Shown piece by piece: positions 46,502 through 59,100 of a stretch of 64,000 nucleotides of DNA. Positions within the stretch are counted from its first letter, which is position 1; every line of letters starts with the position of its first letter. Source of the DNA: Cydia pomonella (Eukaryota > Arthropoda > Insecta > Lepidoptera > Tortricidae); contig NC_084704.1 of NCBI RefSeq assembly GCF_033807575.1, positions 33,457,968-33,521,967 on the forward strand, given 5' to 3'. The notes below the pieces were generated by a model that saw only the letters and a program-made list of their open reading frames with translations, did not search any database and had not been told where the DNA came from. The position numbers and the translations under genes were made by a program.

Positions 46502-47495
46502 TATTGTTGGGTTAATTCACTTAGTTTATATCAAGATTCACACGATTAAAGTGGATTCAGTAGAAATATATTTCTCGAGTACTAACACTAGCACAAATAT
46601 TAAAATTATTGACAATGACACTGACAGTTGCTTTGAACCATAGTACTGACAGTTACAAAGTGTATTTTTCTACAAGGTTGATAAAACTTTTTCTCTGTGT
46701 GTCGTGTACAAAGAATATAATACTCACTAGGAGGTCGTGTAGCTGGAACAAGTAAAGGCAAGAAAGCACGAGCTGCAATATCAAACGTGCGTTTCTTGCA
46801 TCAGTAAAGCCTGGGCTATAACCGCAAAAATCTAATATCGTCAATTGCGGGCATTTTTCTCTGTCACTCTAATAACGTCTTAGTGAGAGTAAAAGAGAAA
46901 GATCCCCGCAATTTGCGAATTTCGGCTTTCGCGGTAGGCTCTCTGACCAGAAATATATGATCATTGTCAAGAGGGCGCTGTTATTTTCATGTATAGAGTG
47001 ACAGTTCAGATTAGTATGAAATTTTTAGTTTCAATGAAATTCCGCAATATGGCGCGTGATCATATATTACTGGTCTGGCTTTACATGGCTGTACATCTTA
47101 GATCAAATAACCGAAGGAAGTAAAAATGCAAATCGCTCTTGCATATTAGAGCGACAGAATAGCAAATAGAAAAACGGTTGGGTGACTTGCGCAAAAGACT
47201 TGTATTAACTCGCGCAAGTACAGAGCAACATGTATCACTTTTCAAAACCTATTAAATTAACAACAAACTGATTATTATCGATCTTTAATAAACTAAACAT
47301 TCGTTTCTTATATTAATGAGCAATTAATGAGTAATTCAAATATTCGGAGTAAAATCTAAACGCTTTTCAGAAATGACAGCCTGGCAGGTCCTATCCAATC
47401 ACATCACTCCTCAAGCCGTTTATAAGTTTATTTCTGCTAAGAAACTTGGAAACGACAATATTTTCATATAGTTCGCAAGAAGATGATAAGAAACG
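46502..47495. promoter_or_regulatory. Divergent promoter region, CCT4 (-) / RNF26 (+), with two MITEs
   Basis: Two inverted-repeat elements lie back to back. About 46805-46944 is related to the element at 52766-52905 (ccgcaa...caattgcgggcat / cgcaatttgcga...gcggtagg). 46945-47075 has ends 'gaccagaaatatatgatca' and 'tgatcatatattactggtc'. The ~420 bp next to the RNF26 start are free of recognised repeats and probably hold its promoter. Confidence 0.6.
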
Positions 47496-48470
47496 ATGAT
47501 TGCGCTAGTTGCCAAAATAATTAACTTATTCGCATTGACCGTTCGAAGTGTTTTACTTGGAGCTTCATTCGTCGGACATGTAATATTTGTTACAGTTGCA
47601 GGCGTTTGTACGACACTGGTAAACTTTGTTGATAGTGTTCGAACGTTTATTCAGATAGTTTATGAAGACAACTTATCGATCTTCAACGAGGACATACCCA
47701 ACTTCACTAATGATGTGATCGACACGTTCGTCAGTCAAGTGGTGTTCGTCTGGAGCGGTGTGACGAAGGTTTACTGCGACATATATCTCAAAGTCAGTGC
47801 CATCGTAGTTTCCATCAAGTGGCTAATAGACTCAGTGTTTCTAGTGATTTCTGAGGTGTTATACATTATAAAAAGTGCTGTGATATGTTTAGGGGAAGCA
47901 CTATGGCTCATAGTTACATTTATTCCTGTTCAGCTGCCTCAGCTGGTGAAGCAGTTGCTGAGGTACTTAACAGAAATAGCCATAGATGGGATTGTAAGTG
48001 CTTACATGTCATTGTTGAAGTTCACCAACTTCCTGACTGATGTGCCTTTGGAGTCATTTATGGGTATAATTAGTGCTATAGTTATTGTGCGTTTGTGCAT
48101 ACATTTTAGAGAGGATATTCAAACTAGGTTCACATCACTTTATTGGTCTGTGGTAAGAAATAGTTTGTATTTGTATCATCTGTTTTATAATTATTTTACT
48201 GACTCGGAGGTGAGGGTGATAACTAGTTTAGTGGGTGGTAGAGAAGCCCGTGTGAGGGAGGCGGAGGCCATTGTAAGAGCAGCCAATGATGCTGCGGATG
48301 CCGCTGATGCACTTTGCGTCATTTGCCAAGAACGGCAAAAATGTGTTCTGACACTGCCATGTCGCCACATCTGCCTGTGTAGCGAGTGTTGTATGAGACT
48401 GTATGGGTATCAAAGGACTTGTCCTATTTGTAGAACTTTCATTTACCACTCTGTTACTGTGTACTTGTGA
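47496..48470 (+). CDS. RNF26: RNF26-type transmembrane RING E3 ubiquitin ligase
   Basis: Single-exon frame of 324 aa. The first ~240 residues contain several hydrophobic membrane-spanning stretches (for example FALTVRSVLLGASFVGHVIF and FMGIISAIVIVRLCI). The C-terminus is a RING finger: C274-x2-C277, C289-x-H291, C295-x2-C298, C309-x2-C312, closing with the short tail TVYL seen in RNF26 (NVYL in the human protein). RNF26 is an ER E3 ligase that organises perinuclear endosomes and regulates STING in vertebrates; the insect role is inferred. It is head-to-head with CCT4. AATAAA at 48607. MUL1/IAP proteins have a similar RING but different N-termini. Confidence 0.8.
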   Translation: MIALVAKIINLFALTVRSVLLGASFVGHVIFVTVAGVCTTLVNFVDSVRTFIQIVYEDNLSIFNEDIPNFTNDVIDTFVSQVVFVWSGVTKVYCDIYLKVSAIVVSIKWLIDSVFLVISEVLYIIKSAVICLGEALWLIVTFIPVQLPQLVKQLLRYLTEIAIDGIVSAYMSLLKFTNFLTDVPLESFMGIISAIVIVRLCIHFREDIQTRFTSLYWSVVRNSLYLYHLFYNYFTDSEVRVITSLVGGREARVREAEAIVRAANDAADAADALCVICQERQKCVLTLPCRHICLCSECCMRLYGYQRTCPICRTFIYHSVTVYL

Positions 48471-48879
48471 CAGACATACTTTACATTCCTGGCTGTGGCA
48501 TTTTCTCAATTCCAATTTAGAGTTACCAAAGATCAGGCTCACTTAGTCAAGCTGAAATGTATTCACTGACTTGATCTTCAAAGAGGCGTTATTGAGGTGA
48601 CTTTCAAATAAAAATAGTGAGTTACAAATTGTTCATTTACTTAAAGAAGATTTCAATCTTCTAATTTGTTTTGTACAAAATTGTTCTTATACAGCTATTG
48701 TTATAACTTTCTGCATAGTTGTTCTAAATTATAAAAGAGATCTGAAGTGAAAGAATGGATGTACATTGTGTTCTTGTCAAATTTGTATTAATTATTATAA
48801 TACTTCTTATGGTGGCACTATATTTAGCTGTGTTATTTGAATACTTGTTGTCAACATTTTCTTGTTTATTGCATTTATA

Positions 48880-49245
48880 AGGGTCAGGGCCCATACTTTT
48901 CATGCCACGCAGAAATGACGTAATTTAACATACAGGGAGTTGTTTTACAATACTACAAATTTAGATAGCTAAGTTATTGACGGATATCAAAATAAATACT
49001 TGTTATGAGAATAAAAGCTTGTTAATCAAAAATATGTATTATTTAATAAATTAATAATCTATTATTTATTTGAGTGACAATAAGATGAAAGTCAGTTAGA
49101 TGTTTCTGTACTGATTGTCAAGTATATGTATATCTTAAGAGGTTGATAAATGATTAATTATTACGAAAATATTAATTGGAATCATACTCTATGTAGCGTG
49201 ATGTCATTTTTCTGTCAATGGCATGAAAAGTACGGGCCCTGATAA
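48880..49245. mobile_element. MITE downstream of RNF26
   Basis: Left 'tcagggcccatacttttcat' and right 'atgaaaagtacgggccctga' are imperfect inverted ends, with gcca / tggc continuing inside. About 360 bp, AT-rich, non-coding; in the convergent RNF26 / NIPA intergenic region. Confidence 0.65.
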
Positions 49246-49531
49246 GGATATAAAGGAATAACTATTTATATAAATGTAGCTAAGTGAAGTGCACTGACAG
49301 TGGCAATCTCAAGATAAAAACTTTTGCATAAAAATAATATATGTTATGATTACTTACTTTAATTATACATGATAATTACAAAACAAAACACATAATCTTT
49401 GGTTTTGATATTATTAATATTTAATTCTTATTTCTTGCTGTTTTTGTAGGTCAGTGACCAATACTTGCAAATGCAATAATACATTTTTATATTCATATGA
49501 ATGTATTTTCATTTATTAATTATGTAATAAA

Positions 49532-49574
49532 TGTGACGATCCACGGTAAGTACCTTTTACCGTGGATCGTCACA
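49532..49574. terminator. Perfect 18-bp hairpin in the NIPA-like gene's 3' UTR
   Basis: Arms 'tgtgacgatccacggtaa' and 'ttaccgtggatcgtcaca' around a 7-nt loop. On the minus strand it lies 85 nt after the NIPA-like stop (49659) and just before a minus-strand AATAAA (49517-49512). It is thus inside the 3' UTR and could act in 3' end formation or stability, or be a tiny MITE footprint. 'Terminator' is a convenience label only. Confidence 0.5.
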
Positions 49575-49658
49575 AATAATTATAAGGAGGCATCAAATAT
49601 TATGGCAATATTATACTTAAGTTATTTATGACAGCTAAGTCTTTTATAATAACCTTTG

Positions 49659-51550
49659 TCATGCTGGTCTGCCATTACGAAGAGTATTCAGAAAGTTACT
49701 ATTAGATTCTACATCTAAAGTACTTTGTCGTCTTCTTGCATTAAAATTTAAATCTCGGAATGTTATTTGAACATCTTTGAAAGTGTTCAACATGAATATT
49801 GCTGTCATCACAACTAGGAAGCCGCACAGGCAACCTAGAATGTCTATGATAGCCATGTTCTCCCATTCTCTGAACAGGATCCCTGATGCAATAATAACTA
49901 ATACTGTAAACATCACATAATATACTGGACTCACAACACTTGTATTAAATATGTCTAAAGACTTATTTAGGTAATTCATTTGGATCATTATGCAAATTAT
50001 GGAGGCTACTAATAACAACCAAAACATGTAATGTGTTAGATTATTGGAATGACCACCAATAGTCTCTTTAATCCCTAATGCTACTGCTTTACAAAACACA
50101 ACCGTTAAACTGCCAATAGCTGAGCAGAGCAGCAAATACACAGCAATATTCTGGTTGCCATACCGGGGCACAAATATGACTTTAACTATTAAACATAAGA
50201 AAACAATTGTTGCCATATAGGTCAAGAACTGATAGTCGCTTAGTTTAGTAGTTAACTCCCTGAAGCTCTTCACTTCTTCTGACTTTGGTGAGTGTATGAC
50301 GATTAGGACTGAACCTACAATGCAAAGGAAGCACCCAATCTGAAAAAAATATAATTATACATGATAATTTTGGTAAACGAAATCTTTTACAACCAGGTTG
50401 ATATCACATTTTTCAATTAAATTTGAACTTTTATTTATTTAATATTTTTTATTGCCTAAATTTACAAAACAGAGTACAAATGGCAGACTTAACTCCTTGA
50501 GGCGTTCTCTATCAGTCAACCATTAGGATGAACAGAACTTTTCTGTCCAATACATAGTGAGGAAACCGGACTAATCCCAACAAGGCCTAGTTTTTTACCC
50601 TCTGGGTTGGAAGGGCAGATGGCAGTCGCTTTCGTAAAAATTAGTGCCTATGCCAAATCTTGGGATTAGTTGTCAAGCGGACCCCAGGCTCCCATGAGCC
50701 GTGGCAAAATGCCGGGACAAAGCAAGAAAGAAGAGAGAACTTTTCTGTCCAAATGCTATAATAATGTACATATTTGATAAAACTTAAGCTCAAATACTCA
50801 ATCTGTAATATTTTATAAAAGAATGCTAAAAAAAAATTGCAAATATTTACCTTTCCAATGAAATTAAGGTGCTCCTTCAGGAACTTTGATGCAAGTACTG
50901 CAGACACAAGCACACTGAGTGCTCCAAGTGGAGTAACAAGTGCAGCCGGAGCAAAGGCATATGCCAGTAGATTGGCAGCTTCTCCAAGGCCCACTATAAA
51001 ATGATAATAAAGAAGTTAAACAATATCCAGTTCAGTTTAAAAATAAATTAGACAAGCATAATATATCTACTACTCATTCGTGATAACTGTCTTTATGATT
51101 ACTGGATATGGGCCATATTAGTTGTCATAACTGCCTGCCTGCTTATTAAATAATAAATAACCCTGGTAGATATTTATACTTACTATCCATGCAATATAAC
51201 AACTAAGTTAATAATACACTATACTATAGCAACATATTTTGTATTCTACTCTGATTCATTCAGTAGAATCCAAGGAAAATTCATAAACAGACATGTGTTT
51301 GGTATGTGAAATACAGGTAAATGAGAAAATACTTACTCGTCAAAAATCCTAACCACCATAGCCATTGCTTAAGATATGCAAAGCCGCCAGCTGATGCTCT
51401 AACGTTTCCACTTGCACTTATTTTTTTTAATGCCACTTTTTTAATAATAAAACTGGATCCGATGAACAAACTAGAAGATACTGCCAACGATAGTCCAATT
51501 AAAAAAGATGCATTATCGTATGCTTGTCCATCTACAGTAATTTGTTCCAT
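49659..51550 (-). CDS. NIPA2: NIPA-type magnesium transporter
   Basis: Exons 51550-51337, 50993-50851 and 50339-49659; donors gtaagt and gtaaat, phases match, 345 aa (human NIPA2 about 360). Seen: FLIGLSLAVSSSLFIGSSFI, GLGEAANLLAYAFAPAALVT, PLGALSVLVSAVLASKFL, INYLNKSLDIFNT-like NYLNKSLDIFNTSVVSPVYY and GCLCGFLVVMTAIFMLN, giving about nine membrane helices as in the NIPA (DUF803) family. NIPA proteins transport Mg2+ and reside in endosomes and plasma membrane; the Drosophila relative spichthyin restrains BMP signalling at synapses. Which vertebrate paralogue it matches best (NIPA1/2/3/4) cannot be settled by eye. It converges on RNF26. Confidence 0.88.
50510..50740 (+). mobile_element. 3' part of a tRNA-derived SINE
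   Basis: 'gaggaaaccggactaatccc', 'ttggaagggcagatggcagt', 'caaatcttgggattagttgt' and 'ggctcccatgagccgtggca' match in order the body of the complete SINE at 63412-63712. The tRNA head is missing. In intron 2 of the NIPA-like gene. Confidence 0.75.
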
Positions 51551-51859
51551 TGTTAGTTAATTAATTGATGAATAAGTTATTATTTTCTACACGACACAAA
51601 CATTGAAGACAATATAGTTTGTTTGGGAATGAAGTTGGTGAATCATTTAGCTTCACCCTTTCGCTTACGGCCAAAGAACAGGTGTCTTGATAATGTGGTA
51701 ATGACTAAAAGCAGTTTACATTGATAACGATAAGATTATAATTGTGATTCATATTTTAAGAGGAGATAGTGACATTATGACACTGTCTAATGACAGTTAC
51801 AGGGTATGTTCCAAATCGGTATCGGTATTTCCGTGAAGTTGAGTAGAGAACTTATTTTT

Positions 51860-52340
51860 AAAAAGCGGCCAAGTGCGAGTCGGACTCGCGCATGAAGGGT
51901 TCCGTACCATTTGAAATGTATTAAAACAAATCTACTTGCTAGATCTTGTTCAACATTTTACCACTTTGGACACACATTTTACCACTTTGGAAGTGTCTCT
52001 CGCGCAAACTATTCAGTTTAGAAAAAAATGATATTAGGAACATAAATATCATTTTTGAAGACCTATCCATAGATACCCCACACGTATGGGTTTGATGAAA
52101 AAAGATTTTTTGAGTTTCAGTTCTAAGTATGGGGAACCCCCAAAATTTATTGTTTTTTTTCTATTTTTGTGTGAACATCTTAATGCGGTTCATAGAATAC
52201 ATCCACTTACTAAGTTTGAACAGTATAGCTCTTATAGTTTCGGAAAAAAGTGGCTGTGACAGAATCGGACAGACAGACGGACATGACGAATCTATACGGG
52301 TTCCGTTTTTTGCCATTTGGCTACGGAACCCTAAAAATGT
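51860..52340 (+). mobile_element. 'ggttccgtacc / acggaaccc' non-autonomous element
   Basis: Starts 'agcggccaagtgcgagtcgg', 'actcgcgcatgaagggttcc', contains 'cagacagacggacatgacga' and ends 'ttggctacggaaccctaaaa'. This organisation is shared with 26365-26965 and 27535-27745 and is widespread in Lepidoptera (resembling Lep1-type Helitron derivatives; from memory). Confidence 0.7.
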
Positions 52341-52393
52341 TAATAATCTCTACGAACCATGCAATAAAAAGTTAGAGGAATGCCATAACAGAC

Positions 52394-52538
52394 TACCGCA
52401 CCGGACAGTGACCTTGGTGCGGTCAAAATATCTCTTTCTCGCTCTAACTTATAGCTGCGTCCTTAATGCACGTACGGCTACCACCTTACACACTATCGAT
52501 ACGTGCACACTGCACCAAGGTCGCGGTCCGGTGCGGTA
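52394..52538. mobile_element. MITE with ~25-bp inverted ends
   Basis: Left 'ctaccgcaccggac', 'tgaccttggtgcggt'; right 'gcaccaaggtcgcg', 'gtccggtgcggta'. The ~90-bp interior is non-coding. In the 5' flank of RnrL. Confidence 0.65.
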
Positions 52539-52765
52539 ATCTGAAGACAGTAGACACTTTAAAATTATTTCAAGGGTAACGAATTCAATTTATAGATCAA
52601 ATGCCGCAATGTAAAGCAAATGATATGCAATTATTGGTAAGGTGTGTAGAGGCCCTACCTATAAAAAGTGACCTCTCCCTCTCTCCCTCTGCCTCTCTAT
52701 CGCTCATGCATATTAAAGCGATAGAGAGGCACTTAAAGAAATTTCATTTTTCACGGTAGAGCTTC

Positions 52766-52905
52766 TGAGGGCCTACCGCAAACACCGAAGTTCACAAATT
52801 GCGGGCATCTTTCTCGGTCACTCTAATTACGTCTTAATTGGAGTAAAAGAGAAAAATGCAATTTGCGAACCTCGGTATTTGCGGTAGGCCCTCAGAAGCC
52901 CTACC
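52766..52905. mobile_element. Palindromic MITE, relative of 46805-46944
   Basis: 'gagggcctaccgcaaacacc' at the left mirrors 'ggtatttgcggtaggccctc' at the right, with ttcacaaattgcgggcat / atgcaatttgcgaac inside. The same layout recurs in the CCT4/RNF26 promoter. Confidence 0.7.
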
Positions 52906-53110
52906 GGCCCTCAGATCGTGAAGACACACCTTTAGTCTTTAAAAAAGTTGTATTGTCTCTGGGCTTTCGTAACGTTTCCCGCGAATTTTTCTGTCATGAC
53001 ATTTTTATTTCCGTTCCGTTGGAATTGCAGCTAAAACGGGACCTTATCTTTGTTTAATTTCAATAAGTGGCCTATTTGTTTAATTTGTGTACCATTTAAA
53101 ACATCACAAG

Positions 53111-56100
53111 ATGGTTGGAAAGATGAACAAGCTATATGTTCATAAAAGAGGTAAGTCCACATCAAATGTTATTACAAAGTTTCCTATTTTCTTTGCCATG
53201 AAAATAGCCTGCATGCCGGGGTCAACAGACTGATGGGTCTGAATTTTAAGCATTGCGATACTAATAGAAATATAGGATATCGTTGTAACCTATGTTCAAT
53301 TGTGTAGTATTGAAATTAAAGAAGCCTAGGTTAGATTTAAAACACCTGGCATTTGCAGTCACGGTTCTACCAAGAATCATGTTTGACCGGTGATGAAAAA
53401 AAATGTACATGTATTTTATGAGGGTATACATTTCCTTGGAAATGCATTGTTTGATTTAAGCAAAAAAAAAAAAAAACTATTGTTATCACAATGCCCTAAG
53501 GTCGAGACTTTTAACCATTGAATGAAACAGCACACATTTGAGACGCATGTCTCCACTTGCTCGATTGCCGTTCGCGCTCCGGTTAATAAGACACTCAAAT
53601 AAGTCTTGTAAATAACAGTAAACATGACTGATTCAAGTATACTAGGTCTTTTGCATTTTCACTATTTTTAATAGTGTCCGACCGAAGTTTCGGTTTCGGC
53701 AGGTTTCAACATAAAAATCGTGTTTCGACCAAAGGTTCGGTTTCGGCGCAAAAACTGCCGAACCTTTCGGTCGCACCGAAACTTATGGTGTTGTACTTTC
53801 GTATCTATTTTTTTGGGTAAAGACTGTTCAATTTACTAAGTGGACACCCAAAATGGTAATTCAAACAGAACCCAACGATATAGAAGAGAGAACAGAATGT
53901 AAATAAATTGGTAATTTTTTTAAATATGCTTGGATGCGCTGCATCAATGCCTGCATATACATTTTTGACGCATTTTGAGAATCTGTAAATTACATTAGTT
54001 AAATTATTCTAATTGTTTTAGTTTCTTGCCTATCATTTCTTAAATTCACCTTTACAATACCCCCGTACCTACTTACTGACTGACCAGCATAGTGCGGCAC
54101 TTGCCAAATCAGGCCAAAACCAAGCAGGGATAGTATCTTTCTGATGGATGGTAACTATTAGTCATTATTTTCTGTAAATTCGCTACCAATAAGTTCCTTT
54201 TGCAAATTAGAACACACTTTTTAAAGCACTGGCATAAACTGGCTATCAGGCAAGAACTTTCTTCCCGAATTTTATCTGTTTTTATGGATTTTTCCTCATC
54301 GGTTCCTTTTCTCCTATGATAGCGGTGTAATGTTGGGGGTCTTGTTAAATTACTTTATTCATATTTTTCGTAAATTTTGTCATCCATTAAAATGCAACGA
54401 GATTATTCTTTTCATTTTACATGCTCTGAAAGAGGGTCATTGTTGTCTTGTAAAGTGTGCAGAAACATGACTTTCTGTATCACTATGCATTTTAGTTTCA
54501 AAGTTCGTTTTTTTGCGATAAGAAATTGAAGTTTTGGTATAATGGATTTGTTATATTTCTCTATGAATACAATAAATGTGAATACTTAGTCATGTTTTTT
54601 TTTAAACATGTCCACTTCGGGTGAAAAGCATCATTTCAGCCTGACTATTCAAGCATCAAACTGCCTCAACTGAAATGAGTGCCTTTCATCCCTCTGTAAA
54701 CAATCTACTATTGGTAAAATCCTGTACAGGTAGCCGCGATTGCTGCTATGCAATTCTTTTGGCCATTTCTTGCTTTTTATGGGTCCCTGTATTTAATATT
54801 TTCGGATATTTTAATGTATTTTTAGATATTAACTAACTTCTGAGCTGTGATTTTGTATACTCTTCAATTCTATGATGCTCTCCAAATCTTTTAAATATTT
54901 GATTTGCGTTTGAGCAGCGAATACTTGCCTGTGCACCATGATTGCACAGCTAACTTGCAATGTTTTACATTAATTCGATGCAATGGGGGTAAATATGTGA
55001 CTGTTGGAGAACAAATATGTAGCAATTGATGAATAAGAGCTTGTTACGAGCTGTACGTCAATTGTTTTTAAATTAGCAGATTAAAAGGTGTTCACTCAAT
55101 AAATTGAACCGGCCATATTGGAGCTTGGTTGATTGTGACCTTTAAAAATACTAAACTTGCTTTATTTTGTTCCACCTATGCGAATTATAGGTATTTACTT
55201 TTTCATGGGTCGGTCCAACAAAAGTTTCGGTTTCGGCCGAAACTAGAACCAAAACCGTACCTTCGGTTTCGGCAAAAAAACGTTTCGGTTGGACACTAAT
55301 TTTTAATGTTTTTTTTTTTATTAATGTGGTAGGCTAGAGAATCTTCCTCTTCTTCCTAGCGTTGTCCCGGCATATTGCCACGGCTCATGGGAGCCTGGGG
55401 TCCGCTTGACAACTAATCCGAAGATTTGGCATAGAGAATAACTCCTAAATTTGCAGGTGGGAGAGTGGAGGAGGTTCATATTGATAAGATAACATCCAGG
55501 ATCAAGAAGCTGTGTTATGGACTGAATATGGATTTTGTGGATCCTGTAAGCATATCATACTTTTTAAATTTATATTTACTCACTAGTGTTTCATATTTTT
55601 ATATAGGTGTCTAAAGTAATACTAATATATGTATATAAAAAAATGTGTATTTTCAATTTACGGGTAAATTTAGAGGGATATGAGAATATAGTTTACGATA
55701 TTGAATACTAATGTTAACAAAAAGGTCACTGAGGATGGGAGGCACAGCCAAAATGGGGCCTTAGGTTAGGGGAACCCTAAGGTATAGTATTATGCCTAAA
55801 ATAATAATGCTTTTTCTAAAGTTAATTTTATGTATAGGTTTTAGTTACTTTGGTTACATTCCATTTTATTTGTTTATGGATGTTTTTTGTTTAAACAAAT
55901 TTAATTTTAGCAACATTTCTAACCCATTGTCCACATGCATTAGTAAATTATTTCATTATAAAATCAAAGAGAATTATAAAGAAAAAACTCTAATTTGTGA
56001 AGTTTGCTTGAAAACAAAGAAAACAAAAACATCAAACACCTACCTCACAGGTAACATAAAGTTATCTCAAGTGCACAAATTGCTCTTTAAATGCCCTTCA

Positions 56101-59100
56101 GCCAAAGTTTATCAAAATATCAAGCACATGTTATTAGCGCACATACACTCGTCAAGTACAGTGTATGTATTGAGGAGACATAATTATTTATATCTTTCTT
56201 GGTAGCTTGGTAGGCAGGTAGATAAGCTGTCATCACACAAACATTAATCTGGTTATAATTAATGTAATTTTCAAAGTTAATCTCACATTCTGCTATGACA
56301 GACTGCTAATGCTGTTTACAGTCGTAGTGCTGCCTGGCATTCCCAATTTGTCAATAAATAAGAAGAAAAATAACTACCCGTCCCACTTTTGGGCACTAGG
56401 GTAAGACAAAGACAGTATAATTCTCTCTTAGTTGGAAATAAGACTATACCTGACCCTATTATTTTTGTTTTATTTTTTTCCTAGGGCAATTTAAACCACT
56501 TTTACTGGAGCCTTTGACTCATACTTATCCAATTCACTTGGCAAACAGGAATAGGCTCTCAAAACTGACATTTCTTGGTATTTGTTTGTCTAGTGGTATG
56601 TACTGGATTGATGTCATTTGATACCTCCCTGGGAGGTATGTGTGGCCGATTCTGCCTTTCGGCTGTGGTGGGTCGCTCCCCACCAATGTGGGGAGGTCAA
56701 TTGACCGTCATTTGGAGGATGGTGTGTGCTGCTGGTGTAGGCCAGCTCTTCGCCACCACTTGTTACCCAACCCCACGACTCCTAGCCTGGCCATACTGTT
56801 TGGGCGGGGCCAGGTTTCGGGGCTGCGGTGAAGGCGACCGGTAGCTAAGCTTAGTAGATACTTGTGACATAAGAGTTGTTATCTGGCGTTACGTTAGTGC
56901 CGGGCCACGACGAGCTGAGCGAAGCGCAAGAGCTCAAACTACACTTATCAAAGTGGCCAATCCACATGTTTTGACTAAAGTGTAAAGTTTGTGATGTTAG
57001 GGCTTGCAAAGTTAGAAGTTTGGGTGCTACATGAGATCTGAACTTTTTGACAGTGCCATATGGTCTCGTCTTGGCAACATTTTACACAAAAATGTTTTTG
57101 GTGGGATCAGAATTTTCTCAAACATAGACATATTCACTTTCCCAGGTCTCCATAACCCTGAAAGTCATAGGCGGCATTTACTCTGGGGTAACAACCGTGG
57201 AGCTAGACAACCTGGCAGCTGAGACCGCAGCCACCATGACCACTGACCATCCTGACTATGCGGTGCTCGCTGCTCGACTGGCCATATCTAACCTGCATAA
57301 GGAAACCAGGAAACACTTCTCAGGTAAGAGCTATTACGGATTGTCGACTTGTCGACGGCGACTTAGTCTCTCGGGGACCAAAACAAAGGCGGGCGACGGA
57401 GACCAAGTGCGTAATCACTAATTTAAACTATTGAGAGTCACAGTTGCCGGCGACAAGTCGACAGTGCGTAATGTCTCTAAACATAGAATGTTATAATGAA
57501 AATTGTTTTGGCTTTCAATAGCAGTTAGTACTGTTGTCAAAAATATCTGTACACTTTTGCACCTTACTCCTTTGTAATAAGGTAAAAAATGTAAACATCT
57601 TTTACAACTATTAAGTTTGTCTAATTTTTGAAGTTGAACAAATTGGGGTAACAAGACAAATAGCTACACAATATTTTAAGCAGAGGGAATATATTTCCCA
57701 CTTGATTTTGAACTTTGTTTTAAAGTGATAGGGTTTAATTTTGCATAGTCCCACCCTTATCCCTTATAAAGGGTTAAATATTACTGGTGATATATGACGA
57801 CCGGTCTGGCTAAGTGGGTAGTGACCCTGCCTACGAAGCCGATGGTCCCGGGTTCAAATCCTGGTAAGGGCATTTATTCATGTGATGAGCATGGATATTT
57901 GTTCCCGAGTCATGGGTGTTTTCTATGTATTTAAGTATTTATAAATATTTATATATTATATATATCGTTGTCTAAGTACCCTCAACACAAGCCTTATTGA
58001 GCTTACTGTGGGACTTAGTCAATTTGTGTAATAATGTCCTATAATATAATAATATTAGGGTATCTACGGTGAAAGAGAATTCGAAATAGCGGTGGAGTGT
58101 CAAAGAAAACTTTGTAGCCACAGCAAATATACTGCCATCTGTCGACACATTATTAAAACTTTTAGAACGCCATTTGAAATTGATCCTTATTCTCTAATAA
58201 TATGAGTCAAATTTGTTAAATATCAAAAAGTGACGCCATCTAATAGATCAAAGGTCTTTAGTTTATGCCCGGTAAGATGGAGCCACATTTTGATATTTAA
58301 CAAATTTAACACATATCAGTGAAAGAATAAGGATCAAAGTCAAATGGCATTCTAAAAGTTTTAATCATGTGTCGAAAGGTGGCAGTAAATTTACGTGGCT
58401 ACAAAGTTTTCTTTGACAATACACCTCTATTTCATATTCTCTTTGCTATGTTACAGAAAATAAAGTAGATGATGTTGTACCGCGCCATACTTTTTATTGT
58501 AACTGGATACTGGATACCCAAAACCACAGAAAAAAAAACCAATAACGTAATTTGTCCTTTAGCTGGTCTTAGATTTGACTACGACCCCATCTAGTGATAT
58601 TCTATCTCGGTGAAATGCCCCCTGTGTCGGCAATTGTTTCCTTAAACTCGGGAACGAAAACAAATGATATGAGAATCTTTTATTGATCACTACACCTTAT
58701 AAAACTAAATCCCCCGCCGCGTCTGTGTTCGCGATGAACTCAAAAATTACTGAACGGATATTCATACAGCTTTCACCTAACAATAGAGTGATTCTTGAGG
58801 AAGGTGTAATATAATTTGTTAACCCGTGCGAAGTCGGGGCGGATCGCAAATAATAAACTAAAATTTCTTTTTCAGATGTGATAACTGACTTGTACAACAT
58901 CATCAACCCTCACACCAAGAAACGGACGCCGATGATTTCAGACTTTCATTATGAAATTGTAATGAAACATAAAGAGCGCCTGGATTCTGCTATTGTCTAT
59001 GACAGGGATTTCAAATACAACTATTTTGGCTTTAAAACCCTGGAAAGGTCATATCTATTGAAGATAAACAACAAGGTACCTAATTTAATTTTTTATTCAT

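Larger units (their letters stand above)
51551..53110. promoter_or_regulatory. Divergent region, NIPA-like (-) / RnrL (+), filled with mobile elements
   Basis: About 300 bp next to the NIPA start are free of recognised repeats. 51860-52340, 52394-52538 and 52766-52905 are mobile elements (listed separately). The ~200 bp before the RnrL ATG at 53111 include 'gggctttcgtaacgtttccc' and probably hold its promoter. Confidence 0.5.

Noticed and set aside
56575..56844. Two overlapping frames of 63-89 residues.
   Set aside because: Within RnrL intron 2 in a GC-rich block; neither frame resembles a known protein. Kept only as an unrecognised block.
57799..57875. A second functional tRNA gene.
   Set aside because: Same reasoning: A/B-box head of a SINE, with a reversed mutated copy at 5285-5400.
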